This document shows, piece after piece, positions 1 to 11,545 of a stretch of DNA of 64,000 nt. The position numbers were made by a program, and so were the translations under genes. The DNA lies in assembly GCA_026874595.1 (NCBI GenBank), contig CM049315.1, positions 68,457,916-68,521,915 of the forward strand, given 5' to 3'. Source of the stretch: Sipunculus nudus (lineage: Eukaryota; Annelida; Sipuncula; Golfingiida; Sipunculidae). How positions within the stretch are numbered: the stretch's first letter is position 1; each line of letters opens with the position of its first letter. The notes beneath the pieces are model-generated. The model was not told where the DNA came from and did no database searches. It saw only the letters and a list, made by a program, of their open reading frames with translations.

Positions 1-1560
1 CGGTGTCGTCCCCAAGCCGAGCTCAACCAAGAAGGCAACCTATAGGTCATTTGACATAAGTATGTTTGACGCAGCTTAAATTGTGCCAGACAGTCAGTCA
101 GACAGACAGACCGACGGACGGACGGACGGACGGACAGACATACAAGGTGCAGAACCGTATCAATGTATGCAGCCGTTTGTTTCGGTTCCGGTAGGTCTTT
201 TTGGTACCATTATACCGGTCGTTATAGCTATCTTAATAAATCACCGAATCTTGGTGTAACAGATCGGGTACACCTCATGCGCTGTAGTATGATTCTGTGA
301 TATTAAACATTGAAAAAAAAATGAGGGATAGGTCCATCTCCTGTTGGTAGCACTATATGTTGAAGAGAATTGAAAATTATAAGAATGGTATGTTATCGTT
401 GACCTTTTGGATTTCAGATTGTATACCCATATACGGACAGGAGAAGTGTTTAAATCTTTAAGGACTGAAGAGCGACTTTAGAGAGAATCATTGAGGTTTT
501 ATTGATATTTCACCCTTTTTCCTTTGGGTTTTAACCTCTGCTTGTGCCCCAAAAGTCATTTGAGCTAAAGGATGGGTCTATATTCTTCAGTTTTTGTCCG
601 TCCGTGCTCCGGGTAAGAGAAAAATCACAACCGTCAGAGCAGAAAATTTAACTTCACATACTGACAATGCCTGTTAGTCCTTCGAGGAATTTAGAACTAG
701 GTCATTTTTTACATATATTCTCCGATTTTGAACACGTAAGTATTCAGTTGCATTTTTGAGTGGAGCGTGGTGGCGAATTGGTGAGGGTATTTACAATTTG
801 TGCCGCCAAGGTTGTGGGTTCACTGTCCCGTTCTGAAATCATACCGATTTTAACACTCCTAACCAATAGCATGCGCTCATACAAAAAGGATCGAATGGTT
901 ACTGGTCATTGGTGGTAGGCAAATATAGAACGAATAACCTTCTAACGCTTAGTATTGCTGCTTGGGTTGCATGTTCTCAAAGGTGTTTAGAAAAGCTACA
1001 AGCAACGTATACATTCGGATGAGACAGACATCACGGTGGCCTATATATTTTTGACTTTGAGGCCCCAATATGCAGGATTTATCAGCCTTTAAATTAAATT
1101 CTGATGCATAGAAACACATACTGCGGTTGTCTTTTTGTTCGCGAGGGTTCAAACTCGCGATATTCGCGAAAAGAAAATTATCGCGAAAATAAAACTTTCG
1201 TGGAAAAGAGTCTACATCTTCAGTGTAATGTCGAAAGGAAAAACATTGCTCTTATAAATGATATCAGAGTTTCAAATTAAATGTGAATAATGAAAAGTAA
1301 TTTCCACTCTTCGATATTCACTTTTATTTCTGTACAATTGTTACGATTTTGCTGAAATGTTATTTGATTTATTTAATTCATATAATAAAGATTAAACTAT
1401 ATTTAGGTTATTGTTTGTTGAGATCGCGAAAATGGAACCCATGCGAAACAACGGAAATGTAAAACTGCAAAATTTTTACCTCGCGAATATATAAAGCCAA
1501 TCACAGTATATTCTAACCACTAGAGTTGGGAGGTCAAACGTCACATGCACTAAAGACGAG
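1..1560. repeat. R block, copy 1 (array-unit repeat)
   Basis: Non-coding repeat that opens each array unit. Related blocks lie at 20940-22980 (diverged) and 38340-39080 plus 46776-48060 (near identical, split by the LTR element). It holds a GACG/GACA microsatellite near 96-140, a tRNA-like stretch near 769-830 with A-box-like and B-box-like motifs (a decayed SINE is possible), and a cluster of TCGCGA motifs at 1137-1195, with more near 1423 and 1490. No convincing protein is encoded. Confidence 0.8.
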
Positions 1561-2718
1561 TTAAAGTGGCAGACTATTTCCACATATATAAGCTCTATTA
1601 ATAGATATTGCCGCTATACTACTCCAGAGGAAGTTATTTAAGTCTGATAGGGCCCAAGTCTTACGGAAAAGTTGTAGTCTGATTGGCCATCTGGTCGCTG
1701 TACAACCTAAAAATGTGGCATTAGTTTACATTAAAAAAAACAGGTGGCGTCTGTGTGTTTAACCATACAAATATTGTCCCCTAACGACTGATAAGCAGAA
1801 CACTCATACATCTGTTACCACAGAACAATCAGGAAAAACGTTTCCTTAAACAGATATTTTTAATATTTAGACTAAATGTATATTTCGTATGGTATTGTGT
1901 TTATTCCCCAGACATTTGCCAGTTCCCTTTCTGTGCACTCCTATCTTATGAGAACCAGACACACACGAAAACACACATATATCATCATCATCATCATCAC
2001 CAAAAACATATGATGTACGAAAGCCAAAATGATAACTGAGACTTTTTTGCTTTTCAGACATGAACTTTTATTTTAATTGATTTAGAATCATTTAAATACG
2101 TTTTTGGAGAAACACAAACACAGATCGGATACACACATGTACGCGCGTCATCGTCGCACATAACACTAACCTTGTCTTGCATGTTGCGCTTTTACTTCGC
2201 CTTTACCCTGTAGTTGTATGTAATTAATAATCATACATGATAAGCATCTACGGTATTTGAAATAATGTCGCATAAAGAACATGATAAAAATATGTTTTTT
2301 TTTTATTTCCACCTCATTGTCAAGGCTCGCATCAATGCTACTCTCATATCGAATATAGCGGTGTCAATACGTGTATTATTTAATATTGCGTACTATGTGG
2401 ACGAGGCTAAGACTTGGTCAGTTCTGAACCTTAGCTCCCGTGCTCTCTGCTCCCACCACGCTGTGCTAGACCTTGGATACTGGTCTACGCCGCACATATA
2501 CAGTTACTCTTCTCTCTGATCCAGCAGACCACGTCCTGGAGCAGTTGTTTCCGTGGACCCGTGGCTCCGCCTGTGGCCACTTCATGCTTCACGCAGCTCC
2601 TGTCAACTCATCGTCAGACCATAGACTGCACTGACTGACCTGCCAATACGTCACGATCGTGGTGTACAGACTTGTACAGACTTGTAACAATGCCTAGTGG
2701 ACTTTTTCCGCTCCTTGT
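1561..2718. other. Interval between R block and gene 1 (3' flank of gene 1)
   Basis: No gene recognised. Contains an ATC microsatellite at about 1981-2000. Because gene 1 runs leftwards, this is its 3' flank; an AATAAA on the minus strand at 2302-2307 is a possible polyadenylation signal, implying a 3' UTR of about 400 nt. Repeated at 48061-49143. Confidence 0.5.
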
Positions 2719-5531
2719 TTAAGACGTCTGTGCTTTCCTCAACTTCTGAAGCACCGCGGGTAAAGTGTCCATCTTCTGTCTCACCTCCAACGGAATAAAG
2801 TCATTCTCCTTAAAACTGTAAGAGACAGAAAGAGAGAATAAGATGTAAACCCAGATTTATATAAACTGTGAGCAAATAAATATGGCTAAATGAACTGAGA
2901 CATAGATTCTGGTATTGACAAAATGATTCTAATCAAGCTATTTTGTCTGATTTTAAGGTTTAATTATTTCTATGTTGGCTGTGGAGCTAATCGACTTGAA
3001 TATGATTATAGTCAATTTAAATACCTAGCTTCGCTGTGATATGCTAGGCTTGGTATTGAGCTTGTATTTGTCAAGATTTTTATATTATTTATATTATTAT
3101 ATTTAATATAAGTTATATTAGGGTTAAGGAAATACGTACCTAGCTGAGAATCCATTAGCACCCGTGTACTTGATGACCATGGGACTGGGTTGAAGTTGAA
3201 GTTCTGAACCGTCAACAAACTGGACATACACTTCCTTGTTGGACCACTGAGTGCCACAGCCGATACCAGGGACAAATACTTTACACAGGACCGTTGGTTC
3301 TACCAGACACCAATTGTTGCTGCTTGGTGACGATGAAGCAGACGATGGTGAAGGAGGCGCCCCCTGGTTTGGCGTGGATTCCGGAGACGCCGCCATGTTT
3401 GTAGGTGGATTGGATGACAAAGATGATGTCCTCGTTGAACAGCTGGTTTGTAGAGATGCTTTCTTTTCTAAGTTCGACGACTCTGTCCGAAGAATCGAAA
3501 CACTTGAAGCCGGAGCTGTGCACCTCGGATTTAAAGGAGGGCTGGCCTTGTTGGCAGGAGGACGGCTGCAAAAGTAAAGAGACCAGATGATTAGTCTGAG
3601 CATGCGTGATCACACCAAATTTGCGAATAATAATATTATCTTAATATTTTGTATTATTTGTCTTTACTGAGGTCAATAATAATTTACGCATTAAAAATAA
3701 ACACTAAGGGACAAGTCGGTATTCTAGTATCTTTAAATTAACTGGAACAAATTATTGTTAAAAATAGATACTATATCGGATGTTAACTTAACCTTTTACC
3801 AAATGTTGTATGTAGAAATCGCTTCGTTTAATCATTGTAAAAAAAATGTATACATCGGATAAACTCTGATTTTTTGCTAAGATTTTATAGAAATACTGTA
3901 ATGCTTGTCTCACCTTCCGATCACTACTGGGAAGCAGGTGGCATTTGATCTTGATCCTCCGTTCATCCCCATCGTCATCAGGGAGACGAGATTTAGACAT
4001 TTCTGACGATACTGAAAAGACAAAATAAATTTGTAATTGAAAGGTTAATTAAACAACCTTGCATATGCCAAACAGCGTTGAATAATATGCACTTGTATAT
4101 ATGATTCTTTTTTTATAGCAATTATTAAACGAGGAAGAAAATTTTAAGTACCGGTTATTTCAATAGGTCTAATTAAGATCTTTTATCAAGTTCAGTCTAA
4201 ATTAGTTGTAAATTCTTACCCTCATCGCATAACTGTAGATCTCCCTGTTCTTCGGGTCCAGTTGTTGGAAGCTGGTGTCAGTCTCCAGTGTGATAGAACC
4301 TCCGTTACTCTGAGTGATGATTGTGACGTCATCGCTGCTGCGGACCTTGACGCCGTCATAAAATGCCGCCTCAAAGTCACAGTTATCGTTCTCCATCAGC
4401 ATACACTTGGCTTTGTCCGTGTACATGGTCACTTTTGGTGTTCTCGACTTGACCAGTTCAACAAATCTGAAACATAAATCACAAATAATGTTACATTGCA
4501 AATGAACCAGAAAACAGAAAGAAAATAATAATTGTTTTTAACGAATTTTTAAGAAATTCGTAAGAAATCAACTTGTTTTCATGTCCTTTAAATATCAATA
4601 ATTCATTTTTTTTCCGTATTTTGAATATAATCACCTTGCCGCATGCTGGTACTTCTTCCAGTATTTCTGGGGCAGCCTGTCGTGGCTGAACTCTCTGACG
4701 GAGCCTGCTGCAGGGCTGGCTGGGCTGTCACTGACTGTCGTGTTGTCACACTGGGGCTGATAGACCTGGACCACGTGACCATCAAGGCTGATCTTCATCA
4801 CTTCTTTCACAATCTCCAGGTCCTGTTTATTTCTGAGAATCTCCAAATACACGCTGCAATCGTCTGTGATCGTCATCTGTAAAGGGAAAAAATGTGAATA
4901 TAGAAATGATTCTCAGTAACTATCGCATTTTATCAATTATCTATAGGTTTCCCAGTTTAGCTAAAGAACAAATCCAGTATCTATATTACAAATATTGATA
5001 AATAACTGTTTTCTTTAAATAGTACAAGAAACATAACAAGAATATATCGATGTCACGTTTCACACGTTTCCGATCATCTCGTGATGATAAATGTACAACC
5101 TTTGAAATAACCTTACATTTATAATGCAGAGAAAACTAGAACTTACCACAAGACTGCGAATTTTCTGACGAAAAGGCTCCAGGCGAAAAGACGTGAGAGG
5201 AAGAGTCGGACAATTGTCCACGTGACCATAGGTGACGTCATCCACTGAGGCGGAACACCTTCCTCCCTGGCTGTAACTGGATACCTGAATAAACATTGAA
5301 ATTAATTTATGGTGTATGGCTTTATGGAATAATTCAAATGTTACATGTTTCTGTACAGTATATGTACATAAATATGTCTTAAGTTCAACCAAATTATATA
5401 TTTTCATGTTCTGTCAACGTTATGGTTAAAATGCAAATAGGCTTTAATGAATGAATTAAAATGTGTTCTCAGTTAACTTGTATATTTTACATTTTTTTAA
5501 AGTTCAGACTTACCACATTTTGAACTCCCAT
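2719..5531 (-). CDS. PLK4-like polo-box protein without kinase domain (gene 1)
   Basis: Seven exons (high to low): 5531-5514, 5284-5147, 4876-4635, 4466-4220, 4011-3914, 3565-3140, 2815-2719. All introns are GT..AG and phases join cleanly, giving 421 aa. Residues about 30-133 match PLK4 polo box 1 (ends KYWKKYQHAAR), 134-247 polo box 2 (RFVELVKSRTPKVT, CDFEAAFYDGVKV, then CFPVVIGR), 248-338 a Ser/Pro linker, and 339-421 polo box 3 (VFVPGIGCGTQW, VQFVDGSEL). In PLK4, PB1-PB2 dimerise and dock on centriole scaffolds (CEP152/CEP192) and PB3 binds STIL. The N-terminal kinase and its phosphodegron are absent: an in-frame TAG lies 21 nt before the ATG and no kinase exon is seen upstream to 9 kb. 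Likely role (inference): scaffold, competitor or regulator of full PLK4. Expression is unproven. Confidence 0.87.
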
Positions 5532-5900
5532 TGTTGTGTGTTGTCTCGTCTAATGATTCTGCTAGACCTTCAGAATAAGATCAAGTTATATATAATTATA
5601 ACGGCTGAGGCGGGTAGTTATATATATATCCTTAACTGAGCTCTCGTCGAGAACATCTGATGGATTCTGAGGACCGTTCATTTTATTTATTCACATTAAA
5701 GTTAAGAAACATGTTTTACCTCGCCCGCCCCGACCCGTTTGATCTTGTTTTATAAATCACGTGACCTCTTGGGTTAATCAGTCGGGTGTATCGTTGTAGA
5801 GTAAGATATAATTAAGAGTAATCAGACCAGTCGCTGCGAGCGAGCAAGGACGGAGCAATCATCCTGAACGTAATTAGTGCACATGATAATGAGAACATAG
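5532..5900 (-). promoter_or_regulatory. Upstream region of gene 1
   Basis: Reads towards gene 1 on the minus strand. TATA-like stretches lie at about 5585-5600 and 5618-5630. An E-box CACGTGAC is at 5758-5765 (227 bp before the ATG) and ACGTAATTAGTG, with a homeodomain-type TAATTA core, at 5868-5879 (337 bp before). The same two motifs at matching spacing precede genes 2 and 4. That conservation is visible in the sequence; regulatory function is inference. Confidence 0.55.
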
Positions 5901-6145
5901 GCAATAATGATGATTAATGGTACTGCTGTACTATTTTCTCATACTTTTTGTTTTCACAGTATTTATTCAAAAATTGCTTATACATAAGGACTAGAGATAT
6001 AAAAATTTTAATTCTGTTCGCCATTACGTTTACATGGATCTGCTTCCTATATGCTCTCCACTTCTAGTATATATATATTCATCCAGGAAAAAATAAATCT
6101 CGAACGTGATAAAATTTAATTGAACTCTACAATTGAACTATCTAC

Positions 6146-6150
6146 GTATA

Positions 6151-6181
<31 letters not shown>

Positions 6182-6209
6182 ATATATACACAATATATAT
6201 ATATACATA

Positions 6210-6240
<31 letters not shown>

Positions 6241-6245
6241 TATAC
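6146..6245. repeat. TA dinucleotide microsatellite
   Basis: About 100 bp of interrupted TA repeats. The right copy has a shorter TA tract at 52565-52615 directly joined to what corresponds to 7310 here, so this tract marks a deletion or insertion breakpoint between copies. Confidence 0.9.
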
Positions 6246-7309
6246 CTAGGAAAAAAATTTAATCTCATTTTTTCATTTGGAGTTGAAAATTATCAAAATT
6301 AATCTCTGTAGCTTTAATTCGTATGAATACAACATTAGAATATTCCAATAATCTTAATTATTTTTGGATTTGAAGCGAATTGTTCCCAATGCAGTGGCAG
6401 TTCCTGAAATTCGAGAACGGGGGGCGCGAATGTATTTGGTTAACGGTTGATGGGTATTAAGCTTTATATATATATATATGCAATATTTTATTACCCATAT
6501 ATATGTACGTAAAATATTTTCATCTTATGAAGTTATAAAATTTTATGAATACATGTATATATGAATAAAATCTAAAGCCATGTTTATTTGGAAAGTTAAT
6601 TACAGGTACACCGGGGAGGGTATGGGAGTGCCCCCCCTCCCATATTGAGAACATGTTTAAATATACAATGTAAAGAGGACATTTTGAAGCATCTTTCACA
6701 AAAATATGAAGATTTTCTGTTCCTTATCTACTGTTCTCTTAAATGTCTTTGATGTCAGACTTTAGATGGCGGGGGTTCACGTGTAGCTGGCTATACAATA
6801 TTTATATTTCTTCAGAATTTGGATATTAATTGTCTAGTTCAAATATTCATCGTTATATATATCATATATTATAATCGTTAGTATCAGGTTAATATTGGGG
6901 GGGGGGGGGGGGTTCTGGATCCGCGACTGCATTTTATAGATTTAAACGAACAAATCAGATATAAATACTTTTAAATGTAATTTATAGGAACAAGATATCA
7001 GTATATACTATTAGGTATATTGTAATGATATAATTAATCTAATATACAATTTGTATTTTGGTATTTATTTATAAATCTGGAGCAATTTGATCAAAATGTT
7101 AACAATGTGGAGTAATTTGAAGAGCTCAAAGATTAATGTGAATACTACTGGTCATGCTGGACCAGGCTTTGTTCTTTCTATGAAGTGAGCAGCAGTTCAC
7201 TCACGCGTGAGATGACCAGTCATCCATACAGAGTTATATGAAAGGGGTATGCCGGCCTTGACCTGGAAATTTATTTAATACGCACGGGTGATCAAGTGCC
7301 CCGCCGAGA
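6246..7309. other. Segment present only in copy A
   Basis: Unassigned AT-rich DNA absent from the corresponding place in copy B (around 52615). It contains a pure G run at 6896-6912 and short fragments that look like dispersed repeats (near 6385-6440 and 6605-6650). No ORF is believable. It was either inserted here or deleted from copy B. Confidence 0.6.
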
Positions 7310-7859
7310 TCCCTAAAATATCAAACCCATCGCTCACACATACAAATGACTATAAATAAGGCAGGGTGCCAAACTAGTCTTCTATGTGTCAGTAAGAGTC
7401 ATCAACATCAAAACAGCAAAAAATAACACACAAGTTTCTTTTGGTCACAGTGCAGGGTTATAACTTCCATCCAAAATAAAAAAAAAAAAAAAAATACCAC
7501 AGACCACACACGTGAAAAAATAAACACCACACACACATGTACAGACACACGAATGCATCAATATAACGTAGTGTGCCAAATTGGGTGTCCATGTACCCGA
7601 CAAAGGTCACCAAACGTAAGACAGTGGAAATTAAACAACAAAATTGAAAGCGACACTAAAATAATTAGGTGCAATCCATTGATAATAAGAATGTACAAAT
7701 ACATGTACCTAAGTTACATCTACTAACCAGTATTTACTTAGGTGTGTTCCGTAAGTAACTTTGGTGATTTTTCCCTTATACTTAAACAAGATCACCAAGT
7801 AGTGTGACTAAAGCTGGTAATATGGACACCTCACTGTGGAAGAGACTATAATAATAATG

Positions 7860-7895
<36 letters not shown>

Positions 7896-8324
7896 TTAAT
7901 AAAAATAATTATAATTTAAAAAGATCCCCTTTTTTTAGCAAATTAGATAAAGATAAGTAATAATATCACTTGAACACATATAGAAAAGGCTCGAAGAAGT
8001 AGAAAAAAACACACGAACCAGAAAAATACGCAAGAACAATGCTAATTTTAAACTTTATTCTTACAAACAACAAATGGAATCTGCAGTACAATCCTCCATT
8101 TTATTCAAGAATACAAGCGGATAAAAGGATTACACACAATAGAAACTGACACGCGATTCACTTGTTTATTTCTGTTCAACAAGGTCAGTTGTACATTTCA
8201 GGCCACACCTGCTACAATGAAAATGACAAGTCGTTGTTGTGAACACCCAAAACAATAAATAAAGTCACGGAGATACCAGACATAGGTGTGACATTGGGTA
8301 TAATAACAATTTTATTGCATGATA
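7310..8324. other. Interval without recognised gene
   Basis: AT-rich, collinear with 52618-53560. Contains an AAT microsatellite at about 7850-7893 that is longer than its counterpart in copy B. Nothing else recognised. Confidence 0.5.
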
Positions 8325-8680
8325 TGATAATGGGTGGTCCATAGGTCATGAATCAAGGTGATGCCACCTTGTCACTCTTTGGCAATGTCTTTTGTTGCCA
8401 AATTCCAAAATGGCGCCTGTAAATAATTTAAAAAAATATGAGAATTATGTTTTAACTTAATGTGATTACAATTATATTTCATAAATTTCAAGATGGCGTT
8501 TGTAAATATTGAAAAAAATCATAGAATGGATGCAAATGAAGCAATACCCCGGTGTAATTACAATTTTTTTTCTAAAAATGGTAAACAGTAGCATGTAGAC
8601 CATGAATCAAGCGGGTGCTACTACGTCTTACGTGGGAATTCTTTGCTTTGGCGCCAAAATCCAAGATGGCCTCTATGAAA
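8325..8680. repeat. Degenerate direct repeat with ATGGCG motifs
   Basis: A cassette with CATGAATCAAG followed by an ATGGCGCC or GATGGCC motif occurs near 8345-8420 and again near 8605-8680, period about 255 bp, with a partial unit between (CAAGATGGCG at 8489-8498). These resemble YY1 sites. A perfect palindrome TTTGGCGCCAAA at 8647-8658 fits an E2F site. Also present in copy B. Confidence 0.55.
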
Positions 8681-9007
8681 CCCTAAAACAGCGTGTGGTG
8701 GTGGAACCTGATCTTTAAAATGGCAATTGATTGTTAAACAATTAAAACTGTAACGTTTAAACACTTTTGCTTCTTTCTACCGTTTATTGATTTTAATGGC
8801 CAAACAAAAAGCCGAACTTAGAAGAAAAAAAAAAAAAAAACACATAAAGACAAAAAAGTAACAGAATTCTTAAGCAGAAAAAAAAAAAAGAAATACTAAC
8901 TTTTAATATGTGTGTTTTCCGAAAGAACTGATAGCTGACTGATTCTGCCATGAACGATTTCAGTGTGACAAAATAATTGTGATATGGTAAACGTTTCGGG
9001 AGCTCTA

Positions 9008-9019
9008 TGCGCATGCGCA
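9008..9019. promoter_or_regulatory. NRF1-type palindrome
   Basis: TGCGCATGCGCA is a perfect palindrome equal to the consensus for nuclear respiratory factor 1 and is kept in copy B at 54295-54306. It sits downstream of the YY1/E2F-like cluster. The transcript it would drive was not identified. Confidence 0.4.
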
Positions 9020-9335
9020 ATTAGTAGTATGTGCCACACGGACAGTGTTGGTGGCATTTATTGATGCAGAATGGAACGTACAATCTTTTGTAACGATCGA
9101 CCATTCTATGGGAATGATTGTTCCTCCTGATCTGATCGAGTATTATAAATCTGTTTGTGTCTATAGGAATCATTTATTATCAAATTCCTTATTTAAAGGG
9201 ATTGTTATTATTTATAAAGTGTGTCAAGCCACGTCAATGTGGCAAATGTGTTTTCGGGTCCAAGGAAATGATGAATCAAGTTGTCATAACAAAATATATA
9301 TCGCCACCCATACTTTTCATTCTTCGTTCTCGCTT
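9020..9335. other. Open but unrecognised stretch
   Basis: A plus-strand reading frame stays open for roughly 100 codons up to 9374 and stays open in copy B despite a 6-bp length difference. It has no good ATG in copy A, no recognised domain and another open frame overlapping it. Copies this recent carry little evidence for coding. Confidence 0.2.
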
Positions 9336-9425
9336 TGCGTTATGAACATAAATTTTGTAATTGAGAAAAAATAATCAGATTCTGTAACACTAGGCAGCGT
9401 GAAATATCTAGGGGAATGAATAAAG
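9336..9425 (+). repeat. Left arm of 90-bp inverted repeat around gag-protease relic
   Basis: Runs from TGCGTTATGAAC to AATGAATAAAG and is nearly the reverse complement of 11456-11545. The two arms point inwards and flank the gag-protease pseudogene. Confidence 0.85.
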
Positions 9426-9471
9426 CATTGTTTACAAGATTTATCTCAGTGTTTTTTTGTTATTGTTTTAA

Positions 9472-11440
9472 CATTTGAACATGGCAGATTTCAAACCTGA
9501 GACATTTGTTGACGATCCCGACCCTGATCAACTCGGGCAGTTGACAAAGGAACAGTTGTTGCGTTTGGGACAACACTTGGGGCTACGTGTGAAAAGCCTG
9601 GTATCATTGCTAAAATCAAGCAAAGGTTTAATTGAAGAAGAAGAAATGGAAACATAAAAAATGACAGCCTTGCTATGCAGTTGGAATTAAAACAAATTAG
9701 AAATGCAAAATGAGCTAGAATTAAAAGAGAAAGAAAAAAAAATTGAGTTAAAACGACTGGAGTTATAAAGACTTAAACTAGAACATGGTCTACTTGCTGC
9801 CCCAACTCACCGTTTTGATGTTGCTAAACATATCAGACTTATCCCGCCTTTTCAAGAAAAAGAGGTTGATAAATATTTCTTACACTTTGAGAAGGTTGCT
9901 GAAAATTTAAAATGGCCTATGGAAAATTGGACTATGCTATTCTAAGTGTATTGACTGGCAAGGCCATAGAAATTTATACAGAGCTTTCAGTAGATGCCGC
10001 TGCTGACTATGACCTGGTTAAACGGTTAATCCTAAAAGGTTACGAGTTAGTTCCGGAGGCTTACCGCCAGTAATTCAGAAATTGGGAAAAGCGCAGAGAA
10101 CAGACCTACGTCGAATTTGCTAGGACAAAAGAGCAATTGTTTGATCGCTGGTGTAGTTCTAAAAATGTAATGAAAGATTATGACAATTTGCGCCAGTTGA
10201 TTTTGCGTGAAGAATTTAAGCGCTGCATAAAAGCAGATGTTAAAACTTTACTCGATGAGAAAAGTCCTGAAACACTTGACATTGCTGCTCAATTAGCTGA
10301 TGATTATTCATTAACACTCAGAATATCCTTTACTAGCAAATCAAACCAGTCATTCACAAACAAGAAAGTAAATCAGTATGGTGAAAGGAAGTTTAATGCG
10401 CAGTCGCCCAGTACTAGTAGTCCTGATAATCCAGCAAAGTCCATTGCTACACCTCAGTATACGTCAACTGTGTCTGGATCCAACCAAGGCCAGTCATTTT
10501 CAAAGAAAATCTGTAACAACTGCAAGAAGGAAGGTCATCTAAAATCTGACTGTTGAAAACTTGCGAATAAATCAAATAGAAAACCTTCTAATTTTGTTTC
10601 AAAATCTATAAATAGCATAGTACAAGAGCCAGGCCCTTTTCATGTAAATAAGGGGTACAACTCCTTTATTGACTCTACAAAAGAGTTTGATGCTACGGAG
10701 GCCAACGTGCCGTCTGACTCCAAAGAAGAATCCGTAGCTTGCGAGGTAAAAACCTCAGTTGATTCCTGCGAGGAATTTAATAAAGCTAGATCCTTTTAAG
10801 TTTCCTGCGAGGAGTATTCTCTGAATAAGGAAGTCCTTTTATGACCCCTGCGAGAGTATTTCAAATGAGGCCAGGTCATCTTATGACAAACAGAAGTTTG
10901 TTTCTGTTGAGGAAAATTCCTCTGTTGACTCCCATGAGGAGTGTGATGAAAAAAGGATGTAGATTCCTTAAATGACTCTGCAAAAGAGTTTATGACTGAC
11001 ACCTTCAATGTCAGTTCTTTGTTTAATGAAACTGAGGTAGTATCTGAAATGGAGTTATTTGACCCATTCATACATGATGGTTTTGTATCACTTTCAAGTG
11101 ATTTTTCAGACTCTACCCCTATTAGAATTTTGAGGGACACTGGTTCAGGCCAAACCCTCATGTTAGCAAACACTTTGCCATTTTCTAATAGGTCTTTTAC
11201 TGGTGCACATGCACTTGTTAATGTTGTGTTTTCCGACAAGCACACTTCAGTTCCGCTTCACAGTATACATTTAAAGTCAGATTTGATTTCTGGGAATATT
11301 ACTGTGGGCATAAGAACTACTTTACCCTTTTAGGGAATTCGGTTTCTGCTAGGCAATGATGTTGCCGGTGACAAAGTAGAGCCTGTACCAATAGTGACAG
11401 AAAAGCCGTATATGACCAAACTGGGTAATTTGTCAACAAA
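9472..11440 (+). pseudogene. Ty3/gypsy-type gag-protease relic
   Basis: Starts near an ATG at 9481. Frame pieces show a retrotransposon gag: a charged N-terminal part, a capsid-like region around 9800-10310 (RFDVAKHIRLIPPF, LTGKAIEIYTELS), a zinc knuckle CX2CX4HX4C at 10512-10553, then about 11100-11400 a retropepsin-like domain with an active-site DTG (RILRDTGSGQTL) and a flap-distal GND. Stops and frameshifts interrupt it: TAA after the YRQ motif, a frame slip around 9940, and TGA directly after the zinc knuckle; the first and last are shared with copy B. RT, RNase H and integrase are missing. The gag resembles that of the LTR element at 39-47 kb in layout but is clearly another family. Flanked by inverted rather than direct repeats. 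Confidence 0.82.
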
Positions 11441-11455
11441 AAAAAAAAATAACTT

Positions 11456-11545
11456 CTTTATTCATTCCCCTAGACATTTTACGCTGCCTATAGTGTTACA
11501 GAATCTGTTTTTTTTCTCAATTACAATATTTATGTTCATCACGCA
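11456..11545 (-). repeat. Right arm of 90-bp inverted repeat
   Basis: Near-perfect reverse complement of 9336-9425, starting just after an A-rich run at 11438-11449. Confidence 0.85.

Noticed and set aside
90-145. CRISPR-like regular repeats
   Set aside because: Simple GACG/GACA microsatellite; no spaced repeats, and the genome is eukaryotic.
949-1152. ORF repeated at 47410-47613
   Set aside because: Part of the R block; the frame is lost in the diverged copy near 22400-22600.
3251-3613. Plus-strand and alternate-frame ORFs over the third-polo-box exon
   Set aside because: They overlap a spliced exon whose frame shows clear PLK4 homology; the others match nothing and arise from its composition. 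The same holds for 4262-4477, 4643-4882, 17529-17780, 17965-18309, 49676-50014 and 51066-51305.
5532-9000. Search for a kinase domain upstream of gene 1
   Set aside because: No ORF with a glycine-rich loop, HRD or DFG motif was found on the minus strand here, nor at 19113-26000 upstream of gene 2.
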